From: Elusimicrobia bacterium UBA4817
GTDB taxonomy: Bacteria > Elusimicrobiota > UBA8919
Assembly (NCBI GenBank): GCA_002402375.1
Contig: DHFT01000048.1
Coordinates: 1 to 42,743, forward strand
DNA length: 42,743 bases
Direction: 5' to 3'
Shown here: positions 7,109-13,801 of the stretch, one piece after another
Position numbering within the stretch: position 1 is the first letter of the stretch
Layout: every line of letters begins with the position of its first letter
Notes under the pieces: generated by a model
Database searches by the model: none
Told to the model about the DNA's origin: nothing
Seen by the model: the letters and a program-made list of their open reading frames with translations, nothing else
Position numbers and translations under genes: made by a program

Positions 7109-8350
7109 ATGAGGGAAGTTTATCTTGAAAATCAGGCGAATACTAAAATTGACGAACGTGTTGTCAGCGAAATGCTGCCGTTTTTGAAAGAAAATTACGG
7201 CAATGCCCAGAGCATGAACTCTTTGGGTGCGGTTTCCAAAGATGCCGTTGAAAAAGCAAGAGAACAGGTTGCCGATTTAATAGGCGCAAAAGAAAACGAA
7301 ATTTATTTTACATCCTGCGGCTCCGAGTCAAACAATCTTGCCGTTAAAGGTGTTGCCGAGGCGTATAACAAAAAAGGAAAGCATATAATCGTTTCCGGAA
7401 TTGAACATTTTTCGGTGTTGTATTCCGCTCGGCGTTTAAGCCAGAGCGGTTTTGAAATTACATATCTGCCGGTGGATAAATACGGCTTCGTTTCGCCGGA
7501 TGACATTAAAAAATCGCTCAGGTCCGACACAATTTTGGTTTCCGTCCAGCATGCTAATCCCGAGATAGGAACGATTCAGCCGATAGAAGAAATCTCAAAA
7601 ATTTGCCGAGAAAAAAATGTTTTATTTCACACGGATGCGGTTTGTACCGCAGGAATAATTCCAGTTGATGTAAATAAATCAGGCGTTGATTTACTTTCTC
7701 TTTCAGGCAGTCAGTTTTACGGTCCGAAAGGCAGCTCCGCACTTTACATAAAAAAAGGAGTTCGCATTATTCCTCAGATTGACGGGGGAATTCAGGAAAA
7801 CGGTCGCCGGGCAGGAACCGAAAACGTGCCTGCTATTGTCGGACTCGGAAAGGCGTGTGAAATCATCAAAACTGAAACGGATGAGAATTATAAAAAAATG
7901 ATTCATCTGCGGGACCGTATTATTTCGGAGTTGCCGAAAAAAATAGAATACATTTATATCAATGGTCCGCTTGATAAACGGCTTCCTAACAATGTAAATT
8001 TTTCGGTTGAGTTTATAGAGGGTGAAGGTATGTTCCTTCATCTTGACGGCAAGGGAATTTACGTGTCAAGCGGTTCTGCTTGCGCATCCAAGTCATTAAA
8101 AATGTCGCATGTTTTGTCCGCTATAAAAGTTGATGCTGCCCTCGGTCAGGGTTCAATTCTGATGACGCTTTCAAAATATAACACCGATGATGAAATAGAT
8201 TATGTTTTGTCGGAGTTTCCGAAAATTGTAAAAAAACTACGGGATATCTCGCCGCTGTACGACTATTTTCAAAAAACAGGTAAAAGGCATGTTGCCGGTC
8301 CCGGGACGGATTACGAACACGAGCATGAACACGAGAAAGATAATGAATGA
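7109..8350 (+). CDS. NifS/IscS-like protein lacking the PLP lysine
   Basis: 413 residues with the full-length aminotransferase fold of class V cysteine desulfurases, aligned end to end from VYLENQA to NTDDEIDYVL. The persulfide-forming loop is intact (SSGSACASKS, C325). The cofactor site is not: SxHK, whose lysine carries PLP, reads SGSQFYGPKG (Q202). ANNEIG reads ANPEIG (P151), DAVQ reads DAVC (C179), and the arginine of SIRFSL is leucine (SILMTL, L351). H100 and D176 remain. A His/Glu tail (EHEHEHE) ends the protein. Family knowledge: the Archaeoglobus fulgidus IscS also lacks this lysine (aspartate instead). I infer a sulfur-carrying or scaffold role rather than ordinary cysteine desulfuration. 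Confidence 0.85.
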   Translation: MREVYLENQANTKIDERVVSEMLPFLKENYGNAQSMNSLGAVSKDAVEKAREQVADLIGAKENEIYFTSCGSESNNLAVKGVAEAYNKKGKHIIVSGIEHFSVLYSARRLSQSGFEITYLPVDKYGFVSPDDIKKSLRSDTILVSVQHANPEIGTIQPIEEISKICREKNVLFHTDAVCTAGIIPVDVNKSGVDLLSLSGSQFYGPKGSSALYIKKGVRIIPQIDGGIQENGRRAGTENVPAIVGLGKACEIIKTETDENYKKMIHLRDRIISELPKKIEYIYINGPLDKRLPNNVNFSVEFIEGEGMFLHLDGKGIYVSSGSACASKSLKMSHVLSAIKVDAALGQGSILMTLSKYNTDDEIDYVLSEFPKIVKKLRDISPLYDYFQKTGKRHVAGPGTDYEHEHEHEKDNE

Positions 8351-8362
8351 CGGAGGAAATAT

Positions 8363-8746
8363 ATGCCGTTTTATTCGGAAAAAGTAATGGAGCATTTTCA
8401 GAATCCGAGAAATGTCGGCGAAATAAAAGATGCCGACGGCATCGGAGAGGTTGGTAATCCCGTCTGCGGCGATATGATGACTTTTTACATAAAAGTTAAA
8501 GAAAATAAACTTGAAGATGTGAAATTCAAAACATTCGGTTGCGGCGCGGCGATCGCCGTATCCTCTATGGTTTCGGAATTGGCAAAGGGAAAAACTATTG
8601 ACGAAGCGATTAAGATTACGAACGCGTCAGTTGCGCAGGAACTCGGCGGTCTTCCGCCGAACAAAATGCACTGTTCTAATCTCGGCGCCGATGCGCTTCA
8701 CAAAGCGATTGAAAATTACAGAAAAAAATCGGGAGAAAAAAAATGA
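8363..8746 (+). CDS. IscU/NifU-type Fe-S scaffold protein
   Basis: 127 residues with the IscU fold. All three cluster-ligand cysteines are present: C35 in NPVCGD, C60 in FGCGAA and C104 in MHCSN, with the conserved D37 after the first. The HscA-binding loop LPPVK is LPPNK here, so interaction with a standard chaperone is doubtful. It follows the NifS-like gene by 12 nt with a GGAGG site, and its stop overlaps the next start (ATGA). It probably receives sulfur from, or forms a complex with, the NifS-like protein to assemble or hold an Fe-S cluster. Confidence 0.88.
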   Translation: MPFYSEKVMEHFQNPRNVGEIKDADGIGEVGNPVCGDMMTFYIKVKENKLEDVKFKTFGCGAAIAVSSMVSELAKGKTIDEAIKITNASVAQELGGLPPNKMHCSNLGADALHKAIENYRKKSGEKK

Positions 8747-8916
8747 AAGAAGAATGCAAATGTCCGTTTTGTGAAACAGAATTGAAATCCAGATATCTTG
8801 AACTGGTTTTTTGTAAGCCGTGCAACATCAAATTTGTGAAATGCAAAAAATGCGGTCAAATGTTCAATAAAGAGTTGAAAAAATGTCCGGCCTGCGGGGA
8901 AAACAATGAGAGATAA
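8743..8916 (+). CDS. 57-residue double zinc-ribbon protein
   Basis: A short gene opening at the ATGA overlap with the IscU-like stop and overlapping the dsrE start. The 57-residue product has C5, C7 and C10, then CxxC pairs at C24/C27, C34/C37 and C48/C51, a two-ribbon metal-binding pattern with no other recognisable domain. Tight overlap on both sides argues strongly that it is real and made in step with the sulfur-transfer proteins. It could be a metal or cluster carrier or an adaptor; function unknown. Confidence 0.7.
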   Translation: MKEECKCPFCETELKSRYLELVFCKPCNIKFVKCKKCGQMFNKELKKCPACGENNER

Positions 8917-9376
8917 AATGACAATAATACTGTTTTCCAGTGAAATGGACAAGGCGCTGGCGGCTTTTACACTCGCCACAACTGCCGCCGCAAGTAATAT
9001 GGATGTTACTATATTTTTTACTTTCTGGGGATTAAACATTCTTAAAAAATCCAGATTTGCCGTCTCAAAATCGCAAAACATATTGCAGAAAATGTTCAAT
9101 TTTATGAGTACTTCCGAACTGCCTATATCAAAATTAAATATGTTCGGGTTAGGCCCGTGGATGATGAAAAAATTGATGAAAAAATCAAAAATGGCGTCGC
9201 TGAACGACCTTATGAAACTTGCTAAAGAATTAAATGTTAAATATATTGCATGCACGACCAGTTGCGGTGTAATGGGTTTGACAAAAGAAAATTTTACCGA
9301 TGATGTGACCGAGTTTGCGGGTGCATCCACATATCTTGCAGAAGCAAAGGATTCCAAAATAAATCTGTTTATATGA
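8906..9376 (+). CDS. DsrE2-like sulfur-transfer protein
   Basis: 156 residues resembling the DsrE2 branch of the DsrE/F/H family: a hydrophobic N-terminal strand and helix, the characteristic FFTFWGLNILKK segment, GPWMMKKLMKK, and the cysteine loop ACTTSCGVMGL with C116 and C120. In sulfur-oxidising organisms DsrE2 is encoded beside TusA and exchanges persulfide or thiosulfonate with it. Here tusA overlaps by 4 nt. The start could be ATG 8906 or ATG 8918; both sit close to purine-rich sites. Confidence 0.82.
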   Translation: MRDKMTIILFSSEMDKALAAFTLATTAAASNMDVTIFFTFWGLNILKKSRFAVSKSQNILQKMFNFMSTSELPISKLNMFGLGPWMMKKLMKKSKMASLNDLMKLAKELNVKYIACTTSCGVMGLTKENFTDDVTEFAGASTYLAEAKDSKINLFI

Positions 9377-9603
9377 AGATAGATAAGACGCTTGATTGTA
9401 TCGGGCTTTTTTGTCCTATGCCGGTAGTGAAAACAAAACTTGAACTTGAAACGATGGGGATTGGCGAAGTGCTTGAAATTCTCTCTGATGACCCGGGTTT
9501 TGAGAAGGATCTGCCCGCATGGTGCAAATTGTCCGGCGAGGAATTTTTAGAGATAAAAAAAGAGGGGAATATAATAAAAGGTTATGTGAAGAAAAACCGG
9601 TGA
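9373..9603 (+). CDS. tusA: TusA-family sulfur carrier
   Basis: 76 residues with the TusA/SirA signature: LDCIGLFCPMPVVKTK, where C14 of the CPxP motif carries the persulfide. The rest (GEVLEILSDDPGF, then a terminal strand IIKGYVKK) completes the fold at normal length. TusA proteins accept sulfur from a desulfurase or a DsrE-type partner and deliver it to tRNA thiolation, molybdenum cofactor or sulfur oxidation. It ends the 4572-9603 gene run; a promoter for the next group begins 9 nt after the stop. Confidence 0.88.
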   Translation: MKIDKTLDCIGLFCPMPVVKTKLELETMGIGEVLEILSDDPGFEKDLPAWCKLSGEEFLEIKKEGNIIKGYVKKNR

Positions 9604-9612
9604 TTTTTTAAC

Positions 9613-9640
9613 TTGACAAAATTATTTATTTTAGTAGAAT
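9613..9640 (+). promoter_or_regulatory. Sigma70-type promoter
   Basis: TTGACA (9613-9618), a 16-nt spacer and TAGAAT (9635-9640). It separates the tusA-ending operon from the small redox genes. The ATG at 9655 is only 14 nt after the -10, so the 5' leader is very short and has no Shine-Dalgarno. Confidence 0.7.
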
Positions 9641-9654
9641 AACCATCGGGTTTT

Positions 9655-9831
9655 ATGAAGAAAATTTCTTTAAAATATTATAAACCGGATGAGACGGCAG
9701 AAGAGACAGGAGAGTATTACTGTCATATCTGCGGAAACGAAAGCGGTAAGGATGAAATAAAATTTAAGAAGGGTGAGAAGTTCGGGGTGTGCCAGAATTG
9801 CGGCAAATCAACCCTGTGGATAAAAAAATGA
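9655..9831 (+). CDS. 58-residue zinc-ribbon protein
   Basis: A short ORF directly below the promoter. The 58-residue product has two CxxC pairs (CHIC at 23-26 and CQNC at 46-49) in a rubredoxin-like or zinc-ribbon arrangement and a basic C-terminus. Its stop overlaps the ATG of the rubrerythrin-like gene (ATGA at 9828), so it is co-translated with that gene and may serve as its electron donor or as a metal-binding partner. No family name can be assigned. Confidence 0.6.
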   Translation: MKKISLKYYKPDETAEETGEYYCHICGNESGKDEIKFKKGEKFGVCQNCGKSTLWIKK

Positions 9832-10277
9832 ATATTTTCAGCGTCAGAGAAATAATAGAATTTGCCGTTGAAATTGAAAAAAACGGCGAGAGTTTTTACC
9901 GTTACGCAGCGGGAAAATTTCCGGATGAAAAACTGAAATCGCTTTTTTTAACACTTGCCGACGAGGAAGTGGACCACAGAAAGAAATTTGAGGGGTTTCT
10001 TGAAAAAATTGAGGACTATGCGATGCCCGAAGCATTTAACGAAGATTATTACAGTTACTTGAGAGCGTACGCCGGAGAAAAAATATTCAATAAAAAACTT
10101 CCGGAAATCAAAAAACCCGTTGATGCGGTACAGTTCGCACTAAATGCAGAAAGAGATTCCATACTTTATTACATAGAAGCAAAAAACTTTGTGTTAGCCG
10201 ATGAAAAAAAGATAATTGACGATATAATTGCGGAAGAAAAACGGCATTTTGTAAAACTGTCTCAGTTTAAATTTTAG
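9828..10277 (+). CDS. Rubrerythrin-like ferritin-domain protein
   Basis: 149 residues from ATG 9828. Four-helix diiron pattern: EFAVEIEKNGESFYRYAA, then DEEVDHRKKF, then ALNAERDSILYYIEA, then EEKRHFVKL, giving both ExxH motifs and the partnering glutamates. There is no rubredoxin domain in the chain, but a zinc ribbon precedes it and rubredoxin follows at 10487, so the electron-transfer module may be supplied separately. Likely a peroxide-reducing protein of anaerobic oxidative defence. Confidence 0.8.
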   Translation: MNIFSVREIIEFAVEIEKNGESFYRYAAGKFPDEKLKSLFLTLADEEVDHRKKFEGFLEKIEDYAMPEAFNEDYYSYLRAYAGEKIFNKKLPEIKKPVDAVQFALNAERDSILYYIEAKNFVLADEKKIIDDIIAEEKRHFVKLSQFKF

Positions 10278-10291
10278 GTTTTTTTTACGGT

Positions 10292-10465
10292 ATGATTATT
10301 TTAGGAAAACCGCTTTTTATCTGGTTCGGGATATTAGGTTTTGGTTCTATAATAATTACGGCATTTTTGGGAATTAAAAGAAAAATCAAACTACATAAAA
10401 CGTTTGCTTTTATATCAATTGCACTTCTCATAATACACGTTTTGGGTGTTTTAGGGGTTTACTAA
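10292..10465 (+). CDS. Small two-helix membrane protein
   Basis: A 57-residue ORF between the rubrerythrin-like and rubredoxin genes. Two hydrophobic segments (about 5-27 and 37-56) flank a basic loop KRKIKLHK. H35 at the membrane edge and H49 within helix 2 are separated by 13 residues, a spacing seen in haem-b-binding helices. This may be a minimal haem or quinone-linked partner, but that is speculation. Confidence 0.5.
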   Translation: MIILGKPLFIWFGILGFGSIIITAFLGIKRKIKLHKTFAFISIALLIIHVLGVLGVY

Positions 10466-10486
10466 AAAATTCCCGGGAGAAAGAAT

Positions 10487-10645
10487 ATGGAAAAATGGAA
10501 ATGTACTGTTTGCGGTTGGGTGTATGACCCTACCGTCGGCGATCCGTCAAACGGGATAAATCCCGGAGTGAAATTTGAAGATTTACCGGCTGACTGGGTT
10601 TGTCCGGAATGCGGCGTCGGAAAAGATATGTTTGAGAAAATGTAA
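10487..10645 (+). CDS. Rubredoxin
   Basis: 52 residues, a canonical rubredoxin: CTVCGWVYDP at the N-terminus and CPECGVGKDMF at the C-terminus give the four iron-ligating cysteines (C6, C9, C39, C42), with the conserved aromatic core (W4, Y13, W37). It is a one-electron carrier and a likely donor to the superoxide reductase and rubrerythrin-like proteins of this window. GGGAGAAAG precedes the ATG. Confidence 0.95.
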   Translation: MEKWKCTVCGWVYDPTVGDPSNGINPGVKFEDLPADWVCPECGVGKDMFEKM

Positions 10646-10661
10646 ACGGTAGCGTAAAAAA

Positions 10662-10886
10662 ATGAAACATAAACATCAAAAAAATGTTCAGATTCAGCCG
10701 ACCGCAACTATTCCTGTGATTTCAAAAAGAGGAAAAATAATAATTGCGACAGGAATCGGATTGGTTATTGTAGGGTTTCTAATTCTAACCAAAACAAATC
10801 CGCAAGGGGATAACTGGGCGAGCATTGTTTCTCCGTTTCTTCTCATCGGCGGTTATATTACGATTGCAATAGGAATAATTTCGTAA
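10662..10886 (+). CDS. Small two-helix membrane protein
   Basis: 74 residues: a charged, His/Lys-rich N-terminus (MKHKHQK), then two hydrophobic segments (about 24-42 and 55-73) joined by a polar loop NPQGDNW. It starts 16 nt after rubredoxin and so belongs to that operon. I recognise no family. Similar short proteins are often annotated as DUF3098-like, which fits the two-helix layout only loosely. Confidence 0.55.
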   Translation: MKHKHQKNVQIQPTATIPVISKRGKIIIATGIGLVIVGFLILTKTNPQGDNWASIVSPFLLIGGYITIAIGIIS

Positions 10887-10932
10887 AAGGAACGCGGAAC
10901 TGACGCAGAAAGGAACGCGGAACTGACGCGGA
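10887..10932. repeat. Two tandem copies of a 23-nt unit
   Basis: The gap between two genes is filled by two 23-nt copies of AAGGAACGCGGAACTGACGC plus three bases (10887-10909 and 10910-10932), differing at a single base (CAGA against CGGA). The first copy begins right after the upstream stop codon. Confidence 0.85.
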
Positions 10933-10937
10933 AAAAA

Positions 10938-11141
10938 ATGTCTGTCTGTACTCTCTGTGGTAAAGAAGCCAAAAAGGAAATAAGATGCCAACTGCTAAAC
11001 AGCAATATCTGTATGATTTGCTGTTTTTCCATTTCCAGCGGTAATTCAATGATGACGAAATTAAGGAAGGAAAAAGGATTTCTCAAAGAGGATATACTTG
11101 CCAAATGCACCGCCTGTATTCAGGAAAAATCCCAGAAGTAA
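10938..11141 (+). CDS. Small Cys-rich protein
   Basis: 67 residues with CTLC near the N-terminus, C17, CMICC at about 25-29 and CTAC near the C-terminus, suggesting two metal sites. It follows the tandem repeat and closes the small redox gene group. No known family is recognisable and it could bind zinc or an Fe-S cluster. Confidence 0.55.
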   Translation: MSVCTLCGKEAKKEIRCQLLNSNICMICCFSISSGNSMMTKLRKEKGFLKEDILAKCTACIQEKSQK

Positions 11142-11173
11142 CTTTTCTTACGACTAAACCTGCCATTTATTTA

Positions 11174-11202
11174 TTGCTTTTTTTTCCATAATTTGATAAA
11201 AT
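11174..11202 (+). promoter_or_regulatory. Promoter of proA, leaderless geometry
   Basis: TTGCTT (11174-11179), a 17-nt spacer and TAAAAT (11197-11202). The proA ATG at 11211 lies 8 nt after the -10, where transcription would begin, so the mRNA should have little or no leader. No Shine-Dalgarno is present. Confidence 0.6.
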
Positions 11203-11210
11203 CAGCAAAT

Positions 11211-12470
11211 ATGAATAATATCAAAAACTATATTATTGAGAAAGCGGAAAGGGCAAAGAATGCTTCTAAAAAACTTGGACTTATTCCGACCGTTGTAAAA
11301 AATCGGGTACTTCTAAAAATTGCAGAAAACATTCTGAAAAGTTCCGATAGAATAATTTCAGAAAATCTCAAAGATATAAAAAATGCTGAAAAACAAAAAC
11401 TGTCGTCTGCGTTAATTGACCGTCTTAAACTTAACGAAAAGCGGCTCGTCTCAATGTCCGATGGCTTAAAGGAAATAGCAAAACTGCCCGACCCTGTCGG
11501 CGAAGTTATTGAAAAAATCAAAAGACCGAACGGCTTAAAGATAGAAAAAATACGGGTGCCCTTGGGCGTTATAGGAATTATTTACGAATCCCGTCCCAAT
11601 GTGACCGTTGATGCCGTCGCTTTATGTCTGAAATCCGGTAACTGCACAATTTTGCGCGGCGGCAGCGAAGCAATCAATTCAAATAAAATCCTGTCAAAAA
11701 TAATTTGTAAGACCGCTTATTCAGTCGGTATCCCCGATGGAAGCGTTGAGTTTATAGATAATACAGATAGAAAAATTATATCCGAAATAATACGGCTGGA
11801 TGAATATCTTGACTGCGTAATTCCCCGCGGCGGCGAAGGTCTTATAAAATATATCAGGGAGAATTCGTCGGTTCCGGTAATCGCTCACGGTAAGGGTGTG
11901 TGTCACGTTTATGTTGACAAATATGCCGATATAAAAAAAGCAATAAAAATTTCGTTCAATGCAAAGGTTCAGAGACCCGGTGTTTGCAATGCTATGGAAA
12001 CGCTTTTAGTTCATAAAGACATTGCTGAAAAATTTTTGCCAAAAATGATTTCAGAATATAAAAAAGCGGGTGTTGAAATTCGCGGTTGCGAAAAAACAAA
12101 AAGAATTGTTAAGGGGATAAAAACTGCGACTGAAAATGACTGGTACACGGAATATTTGGATTTAATTTTGTCCGTAAAAGTTATCAATTCAATTGATAAA
12201 GCAATTGAGCATATAGAAAAATACGGTTCTCATCATTCCGATGCAATTATTACGGAAAATGAAAAGTATGCGGACAAATTTTTGAAAGAGGTGGATTCTG
12301 CCGCCGTATATCACAATGCGTCAACAAGATTTACCGACGGCGGTGAGTTCGGACTGGGTGCGGAAATAGGAATTTCCACTCAAAAAATGCATGCCAGAGG
12401 GCCGATGGGATTAAAAGAACTCACATCATACAAATTTGTAGTGCACGGAAACGGACAGATAAGAAAATGA
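11211..12470 (+). CDS. proA: Gamma-glutamyl phosphate reductase
   Basis: 419 residues from ATG 11211 (a TTG at 11193 would lie upstream of the predicted transcript start). ProA reduces gamma-glutamyl phosphate with NADPH in proline synthesis. Recognisable segments are PLGVIGIIYESRPNVTVDA, GGSEAINSN, and VQRPGVCNAMETLL with the catalytic cysteine near residue 258, plus the C-terminal GGEFGLGAEIGIST. proB is not adjacent; proC is at 19096. It heads a run with nadD and yqeK, a commonly seen order. Confidence 0.95.
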   Translation: MNNIKNYIIEKAERAKNASKKLGLIPTVVKNRVLLKIAENILKSSDRIISENLKDIKNAEKQKLSSALIDRLKLNEKRLVSMSDGLKEIAKLPDPVGEVIEKIKRPNGLKIEKIRVPLGVIGIIYESRPNVTVDAVALCLKSGNCTILRGGSEAINSNKILSKIICKTAYSVGIPDGSVEFIDNTDRKIISEIIRLDEYLDCVIPRGGEGLIKYIRENSSVPVIAHGKGVCHVYVDKYADIKKAIKISFNAKVQRPGVCNAMETLLVHKDIAEKFLPKMISEYKKAGVEIRGCEKTKRIVKGIKTATENDWYTEYLDLILSVKVINSIDKAIEHIEKYGSHHSDAIITENEKYADKFLKEVDSAAVYHNASTRFTDGGEFGLGAEIGISTQKMHARGPMGLKELTSYKFVVHGNGQIRK

Positions 12471-12476
12471 AAAGTC

Positions 12477-12617
12477 GCCCCTAAAGGGACTTCCTTCGGT
12501 CGCTCGGGAATTGTCTCGCGGAACCGCGTCCCGCCTGTGCGGGCGCTCTCGCTCGTTTCGCAGAATGCGAATGCGAAACTCCGCGAAGTTCCGCTCAACA
12601 ACTCCCTCGCTTTACAA
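12477..12617. repeat. Dispersed repeat, copy A (family 1)
   Basis: About 141 bp starting GCCCCTAAAGGGACTTCC and ending near TTTACAA, closely similar along its length to 18086-18226. It is GC-richer than the surroundings and contains several small palindromes (CGCGGAACCGCG, CCCGCCTGTGCGGG). It fills the proA-nadD gap; the open frame on its minus strand is a repeat artefact. Confidence 0.85.
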
Positions 12618-12630
12618 TTAGAGGGATAGA

Positions 12631-13230
12631 ATGAAAATCGGCATATTCGGCGGGAGTTTTGACCCCGTTCACAAAGGTCATATAGCACTGGCTAAAAAAG
12701 CATTGAGACAATTAAAACTTGATTTTTTGTTTTTTGTTCCCGCGTTTTTGCCGCCGCATAAATTTAGGAAATTATCGGATGCATTTCATAGAAAAAGAAT
12801 GTTACAATTAGCCGTCAAAAATTTTCCTAAATTTAAAATATCTGATTTTGAACTTAAACTGAAAAAGAAGACATATACCTATCAAACGTTAAGATATTTC
12901 CGTAGAAAATATTCTGCGGCGGAACTTTATTTTTTAATCGGTTCCGATTCTGCAAGGGATTTAAAAAATTGGAAAAATGTAAAAGAGATTACACGGTTAA
13001 GTAAAATTGTTTTTGCCGAAAGAGAGGGATACAAGGCAAAGATTTCCGCCACAGGCGGATCCGCCGATATGTGTGGCAGAAAAAAGGATTTCTTAAAACT
13101 TGAAGGAATTATCGCGGACATTTCGTCGACTGCTATTCGTGATAAAATAAAAAAAGGTTCTTCCGTCAAAGGACTTGTCCCGACGGTAATTGAAAATTAC
13201 ATCAATAAAAATGGTCTCTATAAAGGGTAG
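12631..13230 (+). CDS. nadD: Nicotinate-nucleotide adenylyltransferase
   Basis: 199 residues of normal NadD length. The nucleotidyltransferase motif GGSFDPVHKGH is at residues 7-17 and ISSTAIR occurs near residue 168. It converts nicotinate mononucleotide and ATP to deamido-NAD in NAD synthesis. It begins just after dispersed repeat copy A. The following yqeK gene is a frequent partner of nadD. Confidence 0.94.
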   Translation: MKIGIFGGSFDPVHKGHIALAKKALRQLKLDFLFFVPAFLPPHKFRKLSDAFHRKRMLQLAVKNFPKFKISDFELKLKKKTYTYQTLRYFRRKYSAAELYFLIGSDSARDLKNWKNVKEITRLSKIVFAEREGYKAKISATGGSADMCGRKKDFLKLEGIIADISSTAIRDKIKKGSSVKGLVPTVIENYINKNGLYKG

Positions 13231-13801
13231 CCGCCCTGTGTTTTCATCGCCCACTCGGAAACGCAATCAAAATTGCTTTTCACTCGTTCGCTTAAAAATA
13301 AGTGAAATTAAAGAATTTCTCAAAAAAAATTTAAGCCGTGACAGATATATCCACACATTAAGTTTAAGAAAACTCGCAATAAGATTGGCGAAGCATCACG
13401 GTCTTGGTTTGAAGGACATCTGCAGGGTGGAGCTCGCCGCCTTATTGCACGATTGCCATAAGAAACTGGAAGAGGATAATCATTCTTTTTTGGCGGCAAA
13501 ATTTGTAAAGAAAAATTTCGGCATAACCGATAGGAAGATATTGAGTGCCATTGAGCATCATACTTACGGACACAGAAACATGAGCAAATTGTCAAAGATA
13601 ATATATCTCGCGGATATTTCTGAGCCAAAAAGATTATTTAAAGAGGCGAAACATATAAGAAAACTTGCGTTTGCCGATATTGATAAGGCGATGGCGGCGG
13701 CTTTGTCCACGAAAATGAGATATGTTTTGTACGAAAAAAAACAGTTATCGCTTGAAAGTGTTATTTTATATAATAAAATTTTAAGAAACAGTATCAAATG
13801 A
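13190..13801 (+). CDS. yqeK: HD-domain hydrolase, YqeK family
   Basis: 203 residues as read from ATG 13190, of which only the part from about residue 38 matches the family. The HD signature is clear: HTLSLRKLAIRLAKHHGL, LLHDCHKK, IEHHTYGH and YLADISEP. YqeK proteins hydrolyse diadenosine tetraphosphate symmetrically. The first 35-40 codons come from a repeat-like stretch after the nadD stop, so the true start is uncertain: ATG 13190, ATG 13211 or a non-ATG codon near 13300. The stop overlaps the next ATG by 4 nt. Confidence 0.85.
   Translation: MKITSIKMVSIKGSRPVFSSPTRKRNQNCFSLVRLKISEIKEFLKKNLSRDRYIHTLSLRKLAIRLAKHHGLGLKDICRVELAALLHDCHKKLEEDNHSFLAAKFVKKNFGITDRKILSAIEHHTYGHRNMSKLSKIIYLADISEPKRLFKEAKHIRKLAFADIDKAMAAALSTKMRYVLYEKKQLSLESVILYNKILRNSIK
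13232..13302. repeat. Repeat-like insert at yqeK 5' end
   Basis: The stretch containing CGCCCACTCGGAAACGC and CACTCGTTCGCTT has the same composition and CTCGTT phrases as the dispersed repeats at 12477 and 18086. It appears to have replaced or extended the yqeK start region. No full copy elsewhere in the window. Confidence 0.35.

Noticed and set aside
8716..9357. 213-codon minus-strand reading frame
   Set aside because: It lies opposite the IscU-like, zinc-ribbon and dsrE2 genes, whose motifs are clear; the product is a low-complexity Phe/Ser-rich shadow.
12380..12688. Minus-strand frame over repeat copy A, similar to one at 18013-18213
   Set aside because: The protein-level similarity comes from the shared DNA repeat, not from a gene family.
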